A stretch of 64,000 nucleotides of DNA from Hofstenia miamia (lineage: Eukaryota > Xenacoelomorpha > Acoela), in the NCBI GenBank assembly GCA_004352715.1, contig SCFE01000049.1, positions 1,174,533 to 1,238,532 on the forward strand, written 5' to 3'. Shown one piece after another: positions 12,524 through 25,597 of this stretch. Under the pieces are notes generated by a model. That model did not search any database, was not told the DNA's origin, and was given only the letters and a program-made list of their open reading frames with translations. The translations under genes were made by a program, and so were the position numbers. Position 1 is the stretch's first letter; each line of letters opens with the position of its first letter.

Positions 12524-13527
12524 TATGGTATTACACTAAAGATATTTCCTTTTTTACCTTTATCAGCTTAATTTTTTTTGAGTTTGAGTGCTTTTTTATT
12601 ATTGTTTCCATGCTCTATACCCACTGCATGCTAATCATGACACAATATAACAGATGAGGTAATCCAATTTGCTAGAAATTGATTATTTTTTGTTTTATGG
12701 TGAATTTTATCTTGCTCTTAAGTAAGTTCAGTTTTCATAAGCACAGTATATTTTTAGTATCTTGTAAATTTTAAAATTTTTTCAATACAACACATAAATT
12801 GCATAAAACATCAAGATTATTCAATTTCTCACGCCCATAACATATAAACAGGGCTAAGGTCTGCTATCCAAGCTTAAGCTCATCATTTTCCACATATTAG
12901 TTTGATAAAATTGTGAACTTTTGTTGAGGGATAATGGAATGAGTACATATATCATTGTAATCAGTCTCTAGAGTTGGTTGCATTTTGAGAAAGTGTAAAT
13001 GGATTGCGGCACAGCCATTTTCTTGAGGCACTTAGTACCATGAATTTGTCCACGGAGTAATTGCTTCATCATTATTCTTGATATGCCATGATACTAGCCT
13101 ATTAAAATGCAAAAATATCATTCTTGTCTTATAAAATACATGTGTTTTTCTTCATGACTTCATGCATCAATTTTGGGAAATTAGAATAGCTAATTAAATC
13201 AGATTTATACAACAATATAGATTATTGACCATTTCTGTTGACTAAGAATTAAACTGAAAAACTATAAAAAATTTACTAAAAAAACAAAAACCCACAAATT
13301 GTTTCCAATTTTTATAACCTGATAGTAGGGATATATATATATATATATAATAGATAAAAGCTTTTAGATAAGCAGCAAAGCAAATTTATCTTGGTAACTA
13401 AAGAGCAACTCTTTTGTATCATGCAAAACATGTAAGTGCAAGTTGATTGTACTATGATGATAAGATATTTGGCTTTGAATTATAGATACCAAAGGAAATT
13501 TTACCTGCATCAGATCAGAGCAGTACC
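12524..13527. other. No gene seen; downstream flank of TRIM-like gene A
   Basis: AT-rich, with a short (TA)n near 13330-13349. It presumably holds the 3' UTR of the minus-strand TRIM-like gene, but I could not place a poly(A) site. Confidence 0.35.
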
Positions 13528-15393
13528 TCAAATTATCCATTTATTAGCTAATATTTTATAAATTTCATTGTCACTTACTGAAACTATCAATGAACATGTG
13601 CCCTGTGAGATGTTTTTCAATATAGGTAATGTAAAATCGTCATTGTTTTCATCTTTAATCTTGTTATACTCTCCAAGCAATTTTCCATTCTGTACGTTAA
13701 ATGTTTTTAGGAAATTATTGTCCAATATAACAATAATGCTTTCTGTTAAAAATGATATTCCATGCAAAACACCAAGATTTCCAATAGAGTGTAAAATGCT
13801 CTGTTTTGTAAAGGAAAACAAATCAACACTTTTGCCTTTACCAAGGGCTATGTGGTCTAAATTTCTATTCACTGACATGTACAAGTATTGTTTACTAACA
13901 TTAGCCTTTTCATATTGTTCTGTTAGCACGCAGTACTTGTAGAGAAAATGATCACTTGTATGAAGAAACAGGAATTTTCTACAAGGAGTAGAACAAATGA
14001 TTTTTAAGGTTTCAATTCCTCTAATGTTCAAATCAAACGGTTGATGGCCTGTGAGATTCTTACTAACTTCTATTAACCTTCCACCCCAACGTAGTAAACA
14101 TATCACGCCATCATGTGGTAGCATTGCGAGAAAGTTGCCTGCAGGAGCATAACTGCTCAATTTCGAACAGATTTGAAGTTTTTTAACATTTCCATCGTTC
14201 GAAATTAAGGATAAACTCCACGCGTCCCAACTGTGTACTAATAAAAATATGTCATCATTTCGTTCATCATAGAGTACATCATTAACATAATCCAATGTGT
14301 TTTGAGAAAACCGTGAAGTTATGCTGAAATCCATTGTTTCACTGGCGATTAACTTTGTTTTCTCAAGTTGTTTTTCATTTACATTCAATTCGTTTTGGTC
14401 AAGGACAAATTTTCCAATGTATGATCTAATTATTTCCTCAATTTTACCTGCATCTTCCCCCTCTAACATCGCTTGATGAACTTCAAATTGATATAGCTTA
14501 TAATTGAAAGCTGTCTTGCTTTGCAAAGCTTCACAAATGCTTTGGAGCAAATTCTTTTGGTCAAAATAGGATTTCTCAGCGGCATCTTCTTTAGTTTGTT
14601 TTAAAATATTTGATAGTTCCTGCTCAATTGAGTCCCATTTAACAATTTCTTCATCATATTGCTTTGTTATATTCATCCTGTTCTCACACATGATTGCAAT
14701 CTCTTGTTCATAGACTGCGTTCGCCTGTGCAATTACAAAGTCTCGTTTCCTAAGAGCAGATTTTTCAAATTCATTACATTTCTCTTTGAAATTTTTCTTT
14801 AAATGCTCAATTCTTTTAAGCAACTTTTGTATATCTATTACCTTATCATTTGCTATTTCAGCTTTCTCGAAGATCTCTTTTGACAGTATCTTCTTTTGTT
14901 CTTCAATTGCTTGTAAGTTTTGGTTTTTCTGAAGTAGTGTACTGCAGCTAGCACATGAATTTTCATATCTTTCCCTATGATCTTTGCAGTAAGAAACATC
15001 TTTTTTCGTTAATACGTACATGTACACAGAATGACTCTTTGAATTCTCTTTCTTTTTATGAATTTTAAGACAGTGTGCGCAAAGTAAAATGTCGCAATCC
15101 TTGCAGAAATTCAACTCTTCCCAGTCAACGTCATCTTCACACTGACTGCAGACATTTAGTGCAGACATGGAAAATGTTAACTTACCTGAATTAAAGAGCT
15201 GGACAAACTCTTTGATGCGGAAATCGAATTTAATAGTGTTACAATCTGATGGCTTTCGACATATTGGACATGTAATCATTTTCCCATCTTTGTTCAACTG
15301 TTCACAGCACTTTTTGCACAATGTATGCAGGCATGTTAACGTGTAAGGTTCTTTGTAGATTTCCAGACATATTGGACAGGACAAGTTCTCCAT
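13528..15393 (-). CDS. TRIM-like RING/B-box/coiled-coil protein A
   Basis: A single uninterrupted 621-residue frame from ATG at 15393 to TGA at 13528. A C3HC4 RING (C6, C9, C21, H23, C26, C29, C42, C45) predicts E3 ubiquitin ligase activity. A type 1 B-box follows (C82, C85, C97, C100, C105, C108, H112, H121). The second B-box is degenerate: against paralogue B it lacks about 11 residues, and the final HKDH zinc ligands have become QKNQ. Residues of about 155-290 are Lys/Glu-rich and heptad-like, consistent with a coiled coil. The C-terminal 260 residues have repeated short hydrophobic strands (VLYDERNDDIFLL, FLAMLPHDGVICLL, ILDNNFLKTFNV) suggesting an NHL/WD-like beta-propeller; that part is inference. 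RING-BB-CC proteins usually act as cytosolic ligases or innate immune factors. The intronless frame and the nearby paralogue point to a lineage-specific expansion. Confidence 0.88.
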   Translation of the reverse strand: MENLSCPICLEIYKEPYTLTCLHTLCKKCCEQLNKDGKMITCPICRKPSDCNTIKFDFRIKEFVQLFNSGKLTFSMSALNVCSQCEDDVDWEELNFCKDCDILLCAHCLKIHKKKENSKSHSVYMYVLTKKDVSYCKDHRERYENSCASCSTLLQKNQNLQAIEEQKKILSKEIFEKAEIANDKVIDIQKLLKRIEHLKKNFKEKCNEFEKSALRKRDFVIAQANAVYEQEIAIMCENRMNITKQYDEEIVKWDSIEQELSNILKQTKEDAAEKSYFDQKNLLQSICEALQSKTAFNYKLYQFEVHQAMLEGEDAGKIEEIIRSYIGKFVLDQNELNVNEKQLEKTKLIASETMDFSITSRFSQNTLDYVNDVLYDERNDDIFLLVHSWDAWSLSLISNDGNVKKLQICSKLSSYAPAGNFLAMLPHDGVICLLRWGGRLIEVSKNLTGHQPFDLNIRGIETLKIICSTPCRKFLFLHTSDHFLYKYCVLTEQYEKANVSKQYLYMSVNRNLDHIALGKGKSVDLFSFTKQSILHSIGNLGVLHGISFLTESIIVILDNNFLKTFNVQNGKLLGEYNKIKDENNDDFTLPILKNISQGTCSLIVSVSDNEIYKILANKWII

Positions 15394-15410
15394 GTCAATT
15401 TGGTGAAATC

Positions 15411-15577
15411 AATTCTAAACAATTCAGTGAGCAACTATGCAAACACAATTATATTTTTGAATTCTTATTGTTGAATTTTTATTACTTATAATTGAAATTT
15501 AATGTGCTACTTAACAAAATAAATCAAATCATTTTCAATTTATGAGTTGAGGAACTGAATTCTAAACAATTCAATGA
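15411..15577 (-). promoter_or_regulatory. Conserved start-proximal block of gene A, present twice
   Basis: AATTCTAAACAATTCAGTGA at 15411-15430, followed by TATGCAAAC (octamer-like), recurs at 15557-15577 as AATTCTAAACAATTCAATGA. The equivalent position upstream of gene B (27471-27505) has AATTCTAAGCAAATGAATAA and the same TATGCAAAC. Conservation between paralogues suggests 5' UTR or promoter function, or simply a shared duplication. Confidence 0.45.
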
Positions 15578-15810
15578 AAATACACGTATATGCAATATTA
15601 GATACGCAAATTTCGATGCTAAAATTTTGACATTATTTGAATTTTACATTCAAATATTGTTATCAATATACTGTATATTATATAAACTCTATTCTCAAGT
15701 TACTATTGTAAGGCTAAGTGAATTTATGCTAGTCTTGTGTAGTTCTTTAACCAAAGTACTTGCATAAATTTTAAAAAGTATTGAAAATCGCAAATATATG
15801 AATAATCAAT

Positions 15811-16077
15811 TGTTGTTATTATAACATCAGTCGGTAGTTGTTGTTACTGATCAGCCAGATCACGCGTGTTGACTAGTTGTTTTCATGTTTGTAAATATTG
15901 TAAATACGCATTGTATATAAGACACCGAAGCATCTGTAAATAGAGAAATAGTTTAACCGGTCTCTCTTGTTCACTAGAATCACTGTTGCTCTAGTATATG
16001 TTCACCTCAGCGACCTTCTGCTTTGACACTAAGTCCTCTGGCAAATTTCTGTCTAGATTCAACCCAGTGATTCTACA
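15811..16077 (+). mobile_element. Solo LTR, family B
   Basis: About 267 bp beginning near TGTTATTATAACATCAG and ending GATTCTACA, with a TATATAA box at 15914-15920. The same sequence appears at 63797-64000 (shared GTTGACTAGTTGTTTTCATG, GCATCTGTAAATAGAGAAAT, CTTTGACACTAAGTCCTCTG). The terminal GATTCTACA is identical to the end of the Ty3 LTR family at 51.8-62.7 kb, so the two families are probably related. No clear target duplication was found, so the left edge is approximate. It lies about 420 bp upstream of TRIM-like gene A. Confidence 0.7.
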
Positions 16078-16219
16078 TTATGATAATATTTTTTGCTATT
16101 TGCTTTGAATTATGAATTATCCTTTTAGCAAAGTTGGTCGAATTGTTTTGAAATTTCAAAAATATGTGTAATTGAAAAATGATACATAATCGGGAAAGTG
16201 AGCTTTGATCCACTTCTGA

Positions 16220-16810
16220 GTGTGAACTGAAACAGATTGCTGAAAATTCATCCTATGGTGTCAAAATGTGGCTGAGTCCACAGAAGTATCACAGGTTTAA
16301 AGACATCACAATGGCACAAATTCTGGCTCACCTAGACCTTATGAACAACAGAAATTCGTAGATTTTGATTGTGATATTTGGAGAATTTCTTCAATCGTGG
16401 ATGGTTTTTGAGCTTGCTGAGGCCAAATCTTCAACGGCGAGAAGTTTCTCATCTGTGGATAGGATTGGCTCCTACTGCGGGCCAGCACCCAGACATTTGA
16501 GAAGGTGACATCATTGGAATCATACGTTTTTGATTTTATCCAAAATGGAACTTTTTGGGGCTTGTAGTGCTTGAGATCGACCTCATTGTTTGCAATCCAG
16601 TGTAAAGATCTGTCACTAATCTTTATCTCATTGACAATTTTTCTCATGTAGACCCAACATTATGAGCAACCCACTTTGAGGTTCCTGTATGCGATGATAG
16701 TACGCATTCTCCAAATTCTAGGTCTGTGAACATCCTTCCCAAGCTCTTCGAATCGTTTGATCTTGCGGATCACTTCTGATTAATAATTGTTGAGTGTTTG
16801 AGCATTTTCA
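16220..16810 (-). pseudogene. Tc1/mariner-type transposase relic
   Basis: Minus-strand fragments match the layout of mariner-like transposases. First comes an N-terminal block, RKIKRFEELGKDVHRPR. Next is a helix-turn-helix block, MRKIVNEIKISDRSLHWI, continuing into DLKHYKPQKVPF. Then, after a frameshift, the first catalytic Asp block reads LSTDEKLLAVED. Weak later matches end near 16230. Frameshifts and stops separate the parts and no terminal repeats were seen, so it is dead. Confidence 0.75.
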
Positions 16811-19800
16811 CGATTTATTTTGCCACACCAATGTAAAACAATAATAGGCAAAAGTTTGTTTGACACACGAAAAGCAAAGAAAATTTGAAATTAATTACCA
16901 ATCTAAGGTAAAAGAATTAGAAATATTTGCTATTATATATATAATGAATGAGTGCATGAAATTTACCTACAACATGAAAAGATAGATTTAAATATTTTTA
17001 TATATATATATCAATAGAGATTCGACAAATTTCTCTTTCGCAATACGATTCTCTTTTAAAAATATTATAGAAGCCATTATTTTCAAAATTTAACTCTGCT
17101 AAAATTTCTTGGTTTTGAACTAGGGCCCTGTTAGTTCGGAAATCTTAACTCAACATTTCGAGTACATAAAACCAACTCGATTTTACCTTGAATGGAATGC
17201 TTTTTTCTTGATTTTTTTGAAAGTAATCTTAATTTCTGCTATTTAATTTAACATGAGTGTCTCTTCCACATTTATATAGAGTTGCTAAGCACATAGTAGT
17301 TAAGATTAGCTTAGACTAACGGGAAAATAAGTGTTTAGATTTATTTTTGTCTCAAACTACAAGACATGCGTCTCCAAATATTTTTCTTCGCGCGAAAATT
17401 GTTAAAATAATCGAAAGATTTAAAGCAAATTCATGTTTTTACTTTCAATATTTTTGGGATAAAAAGCACGGTTTAGCAGAATTAATAGTTAATTAACCTC
17501 TAATTTACAGTTAGAGCATATGTTCTAAGTTTCGAAAAAACTATATTTTGGCTGGTATGCAAAAGTCTGCCCTAAAGCTTACACACATGAGTGACAGGTC
17601 GTAACGAAAATGTCAATAAAATATAGTTGTTTCCACATTTAAAAACTTATTCATTCATTACTGTGAACCTTAAATTACACCCTTAGGAAGATATCATTTG
17701 TAAAGACCAACTTATATCACTTTTACTCAGGTTCGTCGTTGAACCTGTTGAGATTGAATGGTTCAGGATAAAAACTTGCCTGACAATTTTAATATGGATT
17801 TATAATGCAAAGCAAATGTGAAATGATGCTTGCGTATGTTTCACTTGGAAACTTTATGAAATCACTAAATTTCTGGGGTGGGATGACAGTTAGCAATTTT
17901 GCAGTATATACATGAAAATATAATATCGAGATACTTTAAAATTTTCCCGAAATTGTTTACACAAAAGCAGTCAATGAGTAGCTTTAAAAAACAATGAGTT
18001 CAAGAAAAATCTTTAGCCGCTGAAGTTAATACAAAATAACTCACATTTGTTTCCAATAGCTGCTAGTAAATGACCAAAGAGGTATGATAAAACGGGGAGA
18101 ATGAATGCGTTCTCAGATTCAGAGTGATTTAGTTTATTTGGTAAATGCATTCAACTTTCTCTTGCGCCTCAAGTGTCTAAAATTTGCACTCGCCTAACAT
18201 GCATAACTATATTTGTTCAATTTGTCAATTTCAACACCGCTGTTATTGCTATAATTTGCGTTTTTCATTGTTCNNNNNNNNNNNNNNNNNNNNNNNNNNN
18301 NNNNNNNNNNNNNNNNNNNNNNNNNNNNNNNNNNNNNNNNNNNNNNNNNNNNNNNNNNNNNNNNNNNNNNNNNNNNNNNNNNNNNNNNNNNNNNNNNNNN
18401 NNNNNNNNNNNNNNNNNNNNNNNNNNNNNNNNNNNNNNNNNNNNNNNNNNNNNNNNNNNNNNNGTGCAAAATTTATTTTCAGGGCCTATCTGAAATTGGC
18501 TGGTAAATGATATCATGGTACTTCGATATTTTGAAATATTGAAAAAATAGTCCCTAAAAAATGCATTTCACGATCCTAGATTTTAAATTTTTTACGAAAA
18601 GTTTTTTAATTTATCCAGCCAAAATTAAATTTGGCAAGCTGACGGGGGGGGGACATTCCACCAGTCCCCCCTGGGTACGCCACTGGGTGTAATCAGACAA
18701 TGCCTTTTTAATTGATATAAACCACGTGCAGCCAAAATTTTATTTTAAGTAGAGGCACAAAATAGAAAACACATAGCTTGCTTTTTCACCCTGCCAACTA
18801 AGAATCTTTCCTGCAAAGTACTTTCGTACATCTTAAGCTTAGATGATGCATTAAGACTATACTATGCAAACAAATACATGCAGTTCATTGCCACAAGAAA
18901 TTTGATATTAGTTCTACGCTTTTGACAAAGATTATTTCGTGTTTCCTAAATTTAGCATCGGTTCTTTTGCGATGATTTGAATGGGAGCACCAAAGAGTAT
19001 GGCATCGACTTTGAAATATGTATAGCTTTTGCAAGAAAACAGTTATTCAGTATTTGAGCAGAGATGGAATTTAATTGTAAAAAAATATCTCTAGGATTGT
19101 TTTAAAAATTGCTCTAAAATGGATTAAATTGCGTTAAAAATCCCGCAATAAGCGATATATTCTCACTTCTATTGAGCTATATCCGTATACACCAAGATAT
19201 TGGATCAATTCATCACGTGATGAGAACACACGTTCAATTGGAGCATATTTGTAAGTACCTGCTAGTAGAGATTTATAGTACCCTCTGAAACACGATTTCC
19301 ACAAATAATTTCTGAAAGTTCCAAAAGTTTATGGAGATCTTAATTCTTCTTTAGTACATCATCAAGTTTTTTCTTGTAAGAATCCAAGATAATCTGAGAT
19401 GCTTGTGATTGGCGATTGACTAATCGCACACCCGCGTGTGTATTGCTTTGATATAGCACATTAAATTGTACCAAAGTTCGATAAATATTGCATAAAAACC
19501 GAATATTGCCAGAAGTTGCAAGAAAAATTGCTCATTTGTGTTTCGGAAGGGGAACACGTGCTTCTTGTGCCTCCCTGTTTGCTGCCCCTACTATTCATAC
19601 TTTAAAAGGTTTTTTAGACAGATTATTGTATCAAGTTATTATCTGCCAAAAGATTTCTCTGTGTGATACATATCTTGCCAGGCAGTTGATTCTTTTGAAA
19701 CCTACATCAGTGAATATGCAGTTAGTTTATGTGTGTTTTGCTAACAATGCAATATAATGAAATAGTTAGGGCTAGCAAAACACTTACCACAGAGTATACA

Positions 19801-21388
19801 AATTTTTAAAATTTTTTTATTCTTTAAGGCTTAATTAGTTAGCACAAATGCTATTTGATATTTATGTGTACACTATTACTGATTTTTTTCTATAAACTAA
19901 ACTTAAAACACTGTATATTTACTAGCAGAAGCTAGCTTCATGTACGCCATCTATTGTTAGATTTTTATTGAGAGAAAATGCAAGCGCATCGCTAGATAAA
20001 CATAATTTGTACAGAAATCTCAATGAAGAAATACTATGGTAAATTTATAAATCTTAGATATGATGAAACAAGCTTAAATGAATGACATTTGACTTCACAA
20101 TCTATATTATAGCTTAAAATAAACATTTTCCGAATTATCATTAGTTGTAACAGTGTATATTTAAATTAATAGTTGAACAATTTATGCAAAACTGCAGTAG
20201 TAACTTCGAATTGTTTTTTTTGTACTACCCTAAAAAATCATTTTACAATCTAACCAAAATAGAAATATTTAATTGAATTTTTTATTGCCAAAATGATAAC
20301 CACATTATTAAAGAATATATACAAATACATTTTAACTAGTATTATTTTACATAATAAATATGAAATCGAATTTTTTTTGAAATTTAACAGAGTGTCAATG
20401 CTAACAAGTTTGGGTTTGCAATTGATATTTCTTGCGGTTGACTATGTTTAATTATAAGCGTGTCTTGCATGTATTCAGTTGTTGAGTTCAATGTTGTACA
20501 TGCTGTGCTAAGCAATTGTTGCTGATACTAATAAAAAGTTGTAATACAATATTGAAGTTTGTGGAAAAATGCATCAGCTGATATTTCTTTAATAAATTCC
20601 TAAAACCTGTATTGAAATATTTTGTATCAGAGTTGTATAACACAAGTTGTATAAATACAATGATATTGTTATTATAATTAACACTTCCATGCAACCAGAT
20701 TATCGCAAATTCAACATCCTTGTGCTTTGGTTACAAAGTTAACAAAGCTTGTAGTAAGAACACTTCATCGCAGATAAAAGTCGATAGTGTGAATATTCCA
20801 TCTGATTTTCTTGACAAATCAACTGTATGAATAATTTATCATCCAATGAAACTATACTAAGAATCAAGTCGACATTCTACTTGGAATGTAATGCTTCGCT
20901 CAAGTAGAAAGCAAACTGTAAAAAAGTATATTATTGAAGTAAATATATTTTAACTGAATACAATACACAAAGATTTACTGCTTATTTATTTCACTAAATA
21001 AAATTATTACAAAAAATTTAATTTCTTATTTAGTACATTTTTAAAACTGCATACACCATAAATTACATGTTAATCAACAAATTGATGTAGAAATATGTCA
21101 TATAATTGACTTAAGCTTTTGAAGATATATTAAACAATAGTGGTAATAATTTATATTTAACAGAATTATTGTTTGCAGAAAGACGATACTAATATTTACA
21201 AAATAGATTCATTAAATTGATGTACATAGAAAGAAAAATGTAATCTTTGTAAATCACAACAACAGTAAAAAAACTGTAAATTACTGCTGAATTTGAGCAC
21301 CATTGGAATATGACAATTTAGCTTATGATTTGATTGAAGAGCCTTCTTCAATAGTTGATCCATAGTATGATAAGCACAATTTATTATA

Positions 21389-21411
21389 GATTGTGTGTGT
21401 GTGTGTGTGTG
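21389..21411. repeat. (TG)n microsatellite
   Basis: About 11 uninterrupted TG dinucleotides. Confidence 0.9.
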
Positions 21412-22470
21412 TTAAGAAGAACATATTAAAGACTTCATTGTTTTATTAGTAGATTTCCTATTTGCTTTGTAAACTAATTTATTATTTTCAAATGTTTTCT
21501 CTGTGTGGTGAAGTATATATATATATATTAAAATATTTAAATTTACTTTTGTTAATCGGTAAAAATTATTATTATTGAAGTAAATTTCACTAATTTCAAA
21601 CTGATTGAATTTAGTTATTACAACAATACAGAATGTATTATGGGTTTTGAAGGACGTCAGTGATATTTATCCACAACATAACATCATGTGATGGTCAACG
21701 TTCAAAATTAGATCGTCTTTCAACTTCACCTTGCCTGTCATTTTTATGAATCAGCAATTACAAAATATTGCAGAATCAATTCTGCCTTTTTGTGAACCAA
21801 TCTTAGTCTTACAATTGGCTAATTTCTTGAGCATATTCGTTTTTTAAAAAATTAGTTATTTTCTTGGATAAATCATGCTAATGATGAAATACACTGATGT
21901 AGTTTTAGATTCGTAAACATTAATCTTTAAAATTGAAATACTATCTAATGTCTATATTTTCAAACCTTCATAAAAATGGTGTGGCAAACTTTTTGGCTAA
22001 TATTTTTTTCGAGGATATTTATTAATGCTTTGTGAAAAATTTATGTTCTTAAATACAAATGCAATCAATAATTCTATAATCCTAAAATTTGCAAAATGTA
22101 TTGATCTGGAAATAAATTTTTTCTGGTATTGTTAAAAGTACTGTCATTGAGAAATATAAGAGATAAAGTCTTTGAAAATTTTCCTTCCCTCATAAAATCT
22201 TCGATTTTTTCATAAATTTTCTACACAAAATCATTCCTATTATTTCTATCTTCTATAGAAATAAAGGACATAAAATCAGTAAAGATGTCTTGTAAAGGTA
22301 CAGGCATATATAACATATGGTTAGATTTAAAAGTATGTTTTTGTCTTTCCTGAACATTTCCATTTAATTTTTTCACTAGTGAACACAGAGCATATCTAAA
22401 AAAAATGGCGGCTACATATATGAGGAATATGAGAGAAGGACTAAACAGAAAAACTACAAGAATTTGCAAG

Positions 22471-22955
22471 AACGTCACTATCAAAACAAATAATCAGATA
22501 GAGACTTGCTGGTCTGCCTCATGCAGTAACCTAATCATCAAAGGAAAATCTATTAAGAAATTTTAAGAAAGAAAAAGGAAAGAGTTTGTGAACACAAAAA
22601 GATTATGACTGATGAGAAACCAACAGAAGAATGGTTCAGTTTTCTACTTTGTATGTTTTGGTCCTACAATGACTGTTATTATGAGTAAAAATATGTAATG
22701 TCTATTTATCTTAAAATCTATATTCAAATTAAATTATTCCTTCAATATTTTAGAATTATGTGTCAGGCAGAAATTTGTTCATATTGTTTATTTACTCACT
22801 AAAACATGTAGGGCTTAAGAAACATATATGTACTTTCATACAAATCCCATGGAGTAATCGAACTTAGAGGAAAAGAGCTTCAAATTTTATGAACGTCACT
22901 ATTAACAACAATAATGAGATAGAGAGTTACTGGTCGACTTCATTTAGTGACCTAT
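22471..22955. repeat. Direct repeat pair of about 65 bp
   Basis: 22471-22534 and 22891-22955 share GAACGTCACTAT, ACAA(A)TAATNAGATAGAGA and CTGGTC..CTTCAT/CCTCAT, with weaker similarity to the left. They are two diverged copies about 420 bp apart. Confidence 0.65.
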
Positions 22956-24162
22956 CAACATTCATTTCTTCCCGCTTATATTCGCAGTTTGGATTCCGTC
23001 AATGGTGATGTAACGCTCCTACAAGTTTAGTTTTGGCCTTTGGATCACTAGGAGGGATAGTTGGCACTTTTTTTTGGTTGTATTAGAATTTCGCTGAACG
23101 TACGCAAATTAATCTTTACTAAGTACAGAAATCGGAGCCCAACTGTTCTCAAAAGCTGTTTTTGAGAAGTTTAGCTCAGCATTTTTAAGAAATACTTCAG
23201 TCACGTGACATTATTAACTTAATGTTCAACCTCAAAACTTTATTACATAAACAAAAAAAAATCAAATTTGAAAACTTCTGAGAGCACTAAAACTAGTTAT
23301 GCCACGCACGGCGTTTGTGTTCTGATGATGATGTTTGGAATGCAATGTGTAGAGTCCATGTCACTGAAATGATTCTTGAGAATTTTTTTGGCAAAAGATA
23401 TTTAATTAAAATTAAACAGCATTGCATCTATTTTAGCTAAAAGAAGTATTTGCTTATAGACCTTAGCAAATTTATTGCTTTTTTATGGAAACTAAATAAC
23501 AATCAAATATTTAGTATTGACATAGTTTTATTGGTTTCGTTTTTTAAAGGGGGGAATTGTTATAACTGGTCAATTTTGAATATATTTATACAATTTTAAG
23601 TGATTGCTTCTTACGGCTTTTGTATTTTGCTGGCCTTAATTTGCTTTTTACAGCTTTATCGCGCTTTCATAGTTTGAAAATACAAGTAAATATTGAACCA
23701 TCATTATTTTAAATATGAATTTGCGTCCGCATAAATTTGGGCTGGGTCGATCCGGGCTGCCATTGTATCGAATCTTTCACAGCGCAATTTTGGCTTGGCT
23801 TTAATGTTATGATTCATATTTAAAATACACATCGAAAGGCATAATTACCTTGGAAACTTAAGCTTTGCAAGTAATAAAAATTAATTTCTTTGCGCTGATG
23901 TAAGTTAATATAATTTGGCCGAGAATCTTAATAATTTAATACATAAAAACTGATAAGGGTGGTTATATCCAGAGATCCCTGATGATAATAGCACAACGAC
24001 AATTGCTTCATTAGTTGTGGCAATAATTACATTAACAAATTTGGGGAGAGAAAAGGAAAGTGGGCTTACTTCTCTAGTATGACATTTAGACAAGTTTGTT
24101 AACATCATGCAATTTTCACTTGCAACACAGTTGAATTATAGTATTGTTGATGGATTATGCGG

Positions 24163-24200
<38 letters not shown>

Positions 24201-25597
24201 ATTTTCAAATTCCTCATAATTTTTGAATGAGGGGAATTTACTTTTCTCGTTTCAGATTTGTGGTAGTCACTGATTATGAAATATGTTTTTTCAATTAAAG
24301 AAGACCATACATTTACTCCTATATTAACTGACAGTAATAGCAAATATTTGTAGTCCTACCTCAATATCTATTCATTTTTACAATCTGAACAAAGTAGTAG
24401 TAATGCTAGTGGGCCTTTATTAAAAGCAAGAGTGTCAGCTTCATAAAACCAAAATCAATTTGGGTAGAGGGAGTAGGCTTGTTCACAATTATTGGTCTTA
24501 AAATGGGTCATGCTGGGCAAAGGTCTAAACATCGCTTCAATTTCAACTTTGGGCTATACACATTTAAATGTAATTACGTTACATTGTAATGCGTGTTAAT
24601 TTTTTGTGCATTACACTTAACAAGTATTACAATATTTCCACAAGTAATGCAAGGATGCTATATGCACTATAACTTGTTTCAACTATATTTATGTATGCTG
24701 TCCATACATAATAAAAAATAGAAAATAAATTTTCGGCAAAATTTAAATAAATTTTGATAGCCATTTCCTAATTATTTCATAATTTTAATATTGTCTTTAA
24801 TTTAAATGAACTATGTTGGAACGAGCTATGTTTGGCCTTAAAATGTCGGCATAAAAATTAAGTCCATTTTTGTTGATTTTTAAATGAAGTTTCGGTTGTA
24901 TAAAATATTAAATGTTAAAAAAGGTTGATTTTGCTTTGATGCTGTTATAGTTTGTTCCGACATTAGAAAAAAATTGCTTGATAAATATAGTATTTTTAGT
25001 GATTCCCCTTAGAAAATTGTAAAGACCTACTGCAATATCTGAAGCATAGGCTTTGCATCCCTGATTGGGAGAGCGACAGCACGCAACAGACATCAACAAA
25101 CATTACACTGTGCTAAAATTCTGTTTTGTTGACAACCAATCGCTCCTTTTTATACAAATAAATATTAACATATTTACAATGTACAAGTTAACATGAAAAC
25201 ATTTGGTCTCACCAAGATAAATACTGGTACTGATACTACACTACGCACCAGCTCAGAGGAATGGACCAAGTGAGAAACGCTACCAGGAAAAGAGAACTAA
25301 CATTTTGTCAAGATCTTATCCAAAGGCATTCAAAACAATTATGTTAAGTACCACCTCATAGCTTGAGTTTAATCATACAAATGTATATGATATTATATCT
25401 AGTCAACTATGCTAAATTTAAGAATCACAAGGGACCATATGAATCTTCAGTGCTTACCATATAGCTAAGACTAGCGCAAATTTTAATTTAAAAATAACAT
25501 TTTAATGTTATTTGAAATAATGCCAGCATACTTAAAATTTATTTAATGTTATGAAGGTAAATTTCGAGTACACCAGAACTGCTCACAAAAGAATTTA

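Larger units (their letters stand above)
16811..25597. other. Long stretch with no supported gene; contains a 190-base gap
   Basis: AT-rich DNA between the mariner relic and TRIM-like gene B. It holds N at 18274-18463. A G8-9 run and CCCCCCTGGGTACGCCACTG near 18642-18685 look like a transposon end. Weak GGGCTGGGTCGATCCGGGCT words near 23740 are echoed at 38190. (TA)n lies near 21514 and 24165-24197. Short frames (for example 19488-19757, 22221-22484) show no domain or credible splice context. Confidence 0.4.

Noticed and set aside
13568-13942. Plus-strand frame opposite TRIM-like gene A
   Set aside because: Shadow of the minus-strand coding sequence; composition and position are explained by it.
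18173-18516. Several frames across the second gap
   Set aside because: Mostly N; the sequenced parts show no domain or splice support.
19488-19757. Small protein-coding gene
   Set aside because: No domain, no splice context, and AT-rich chance frames of this length are common here.
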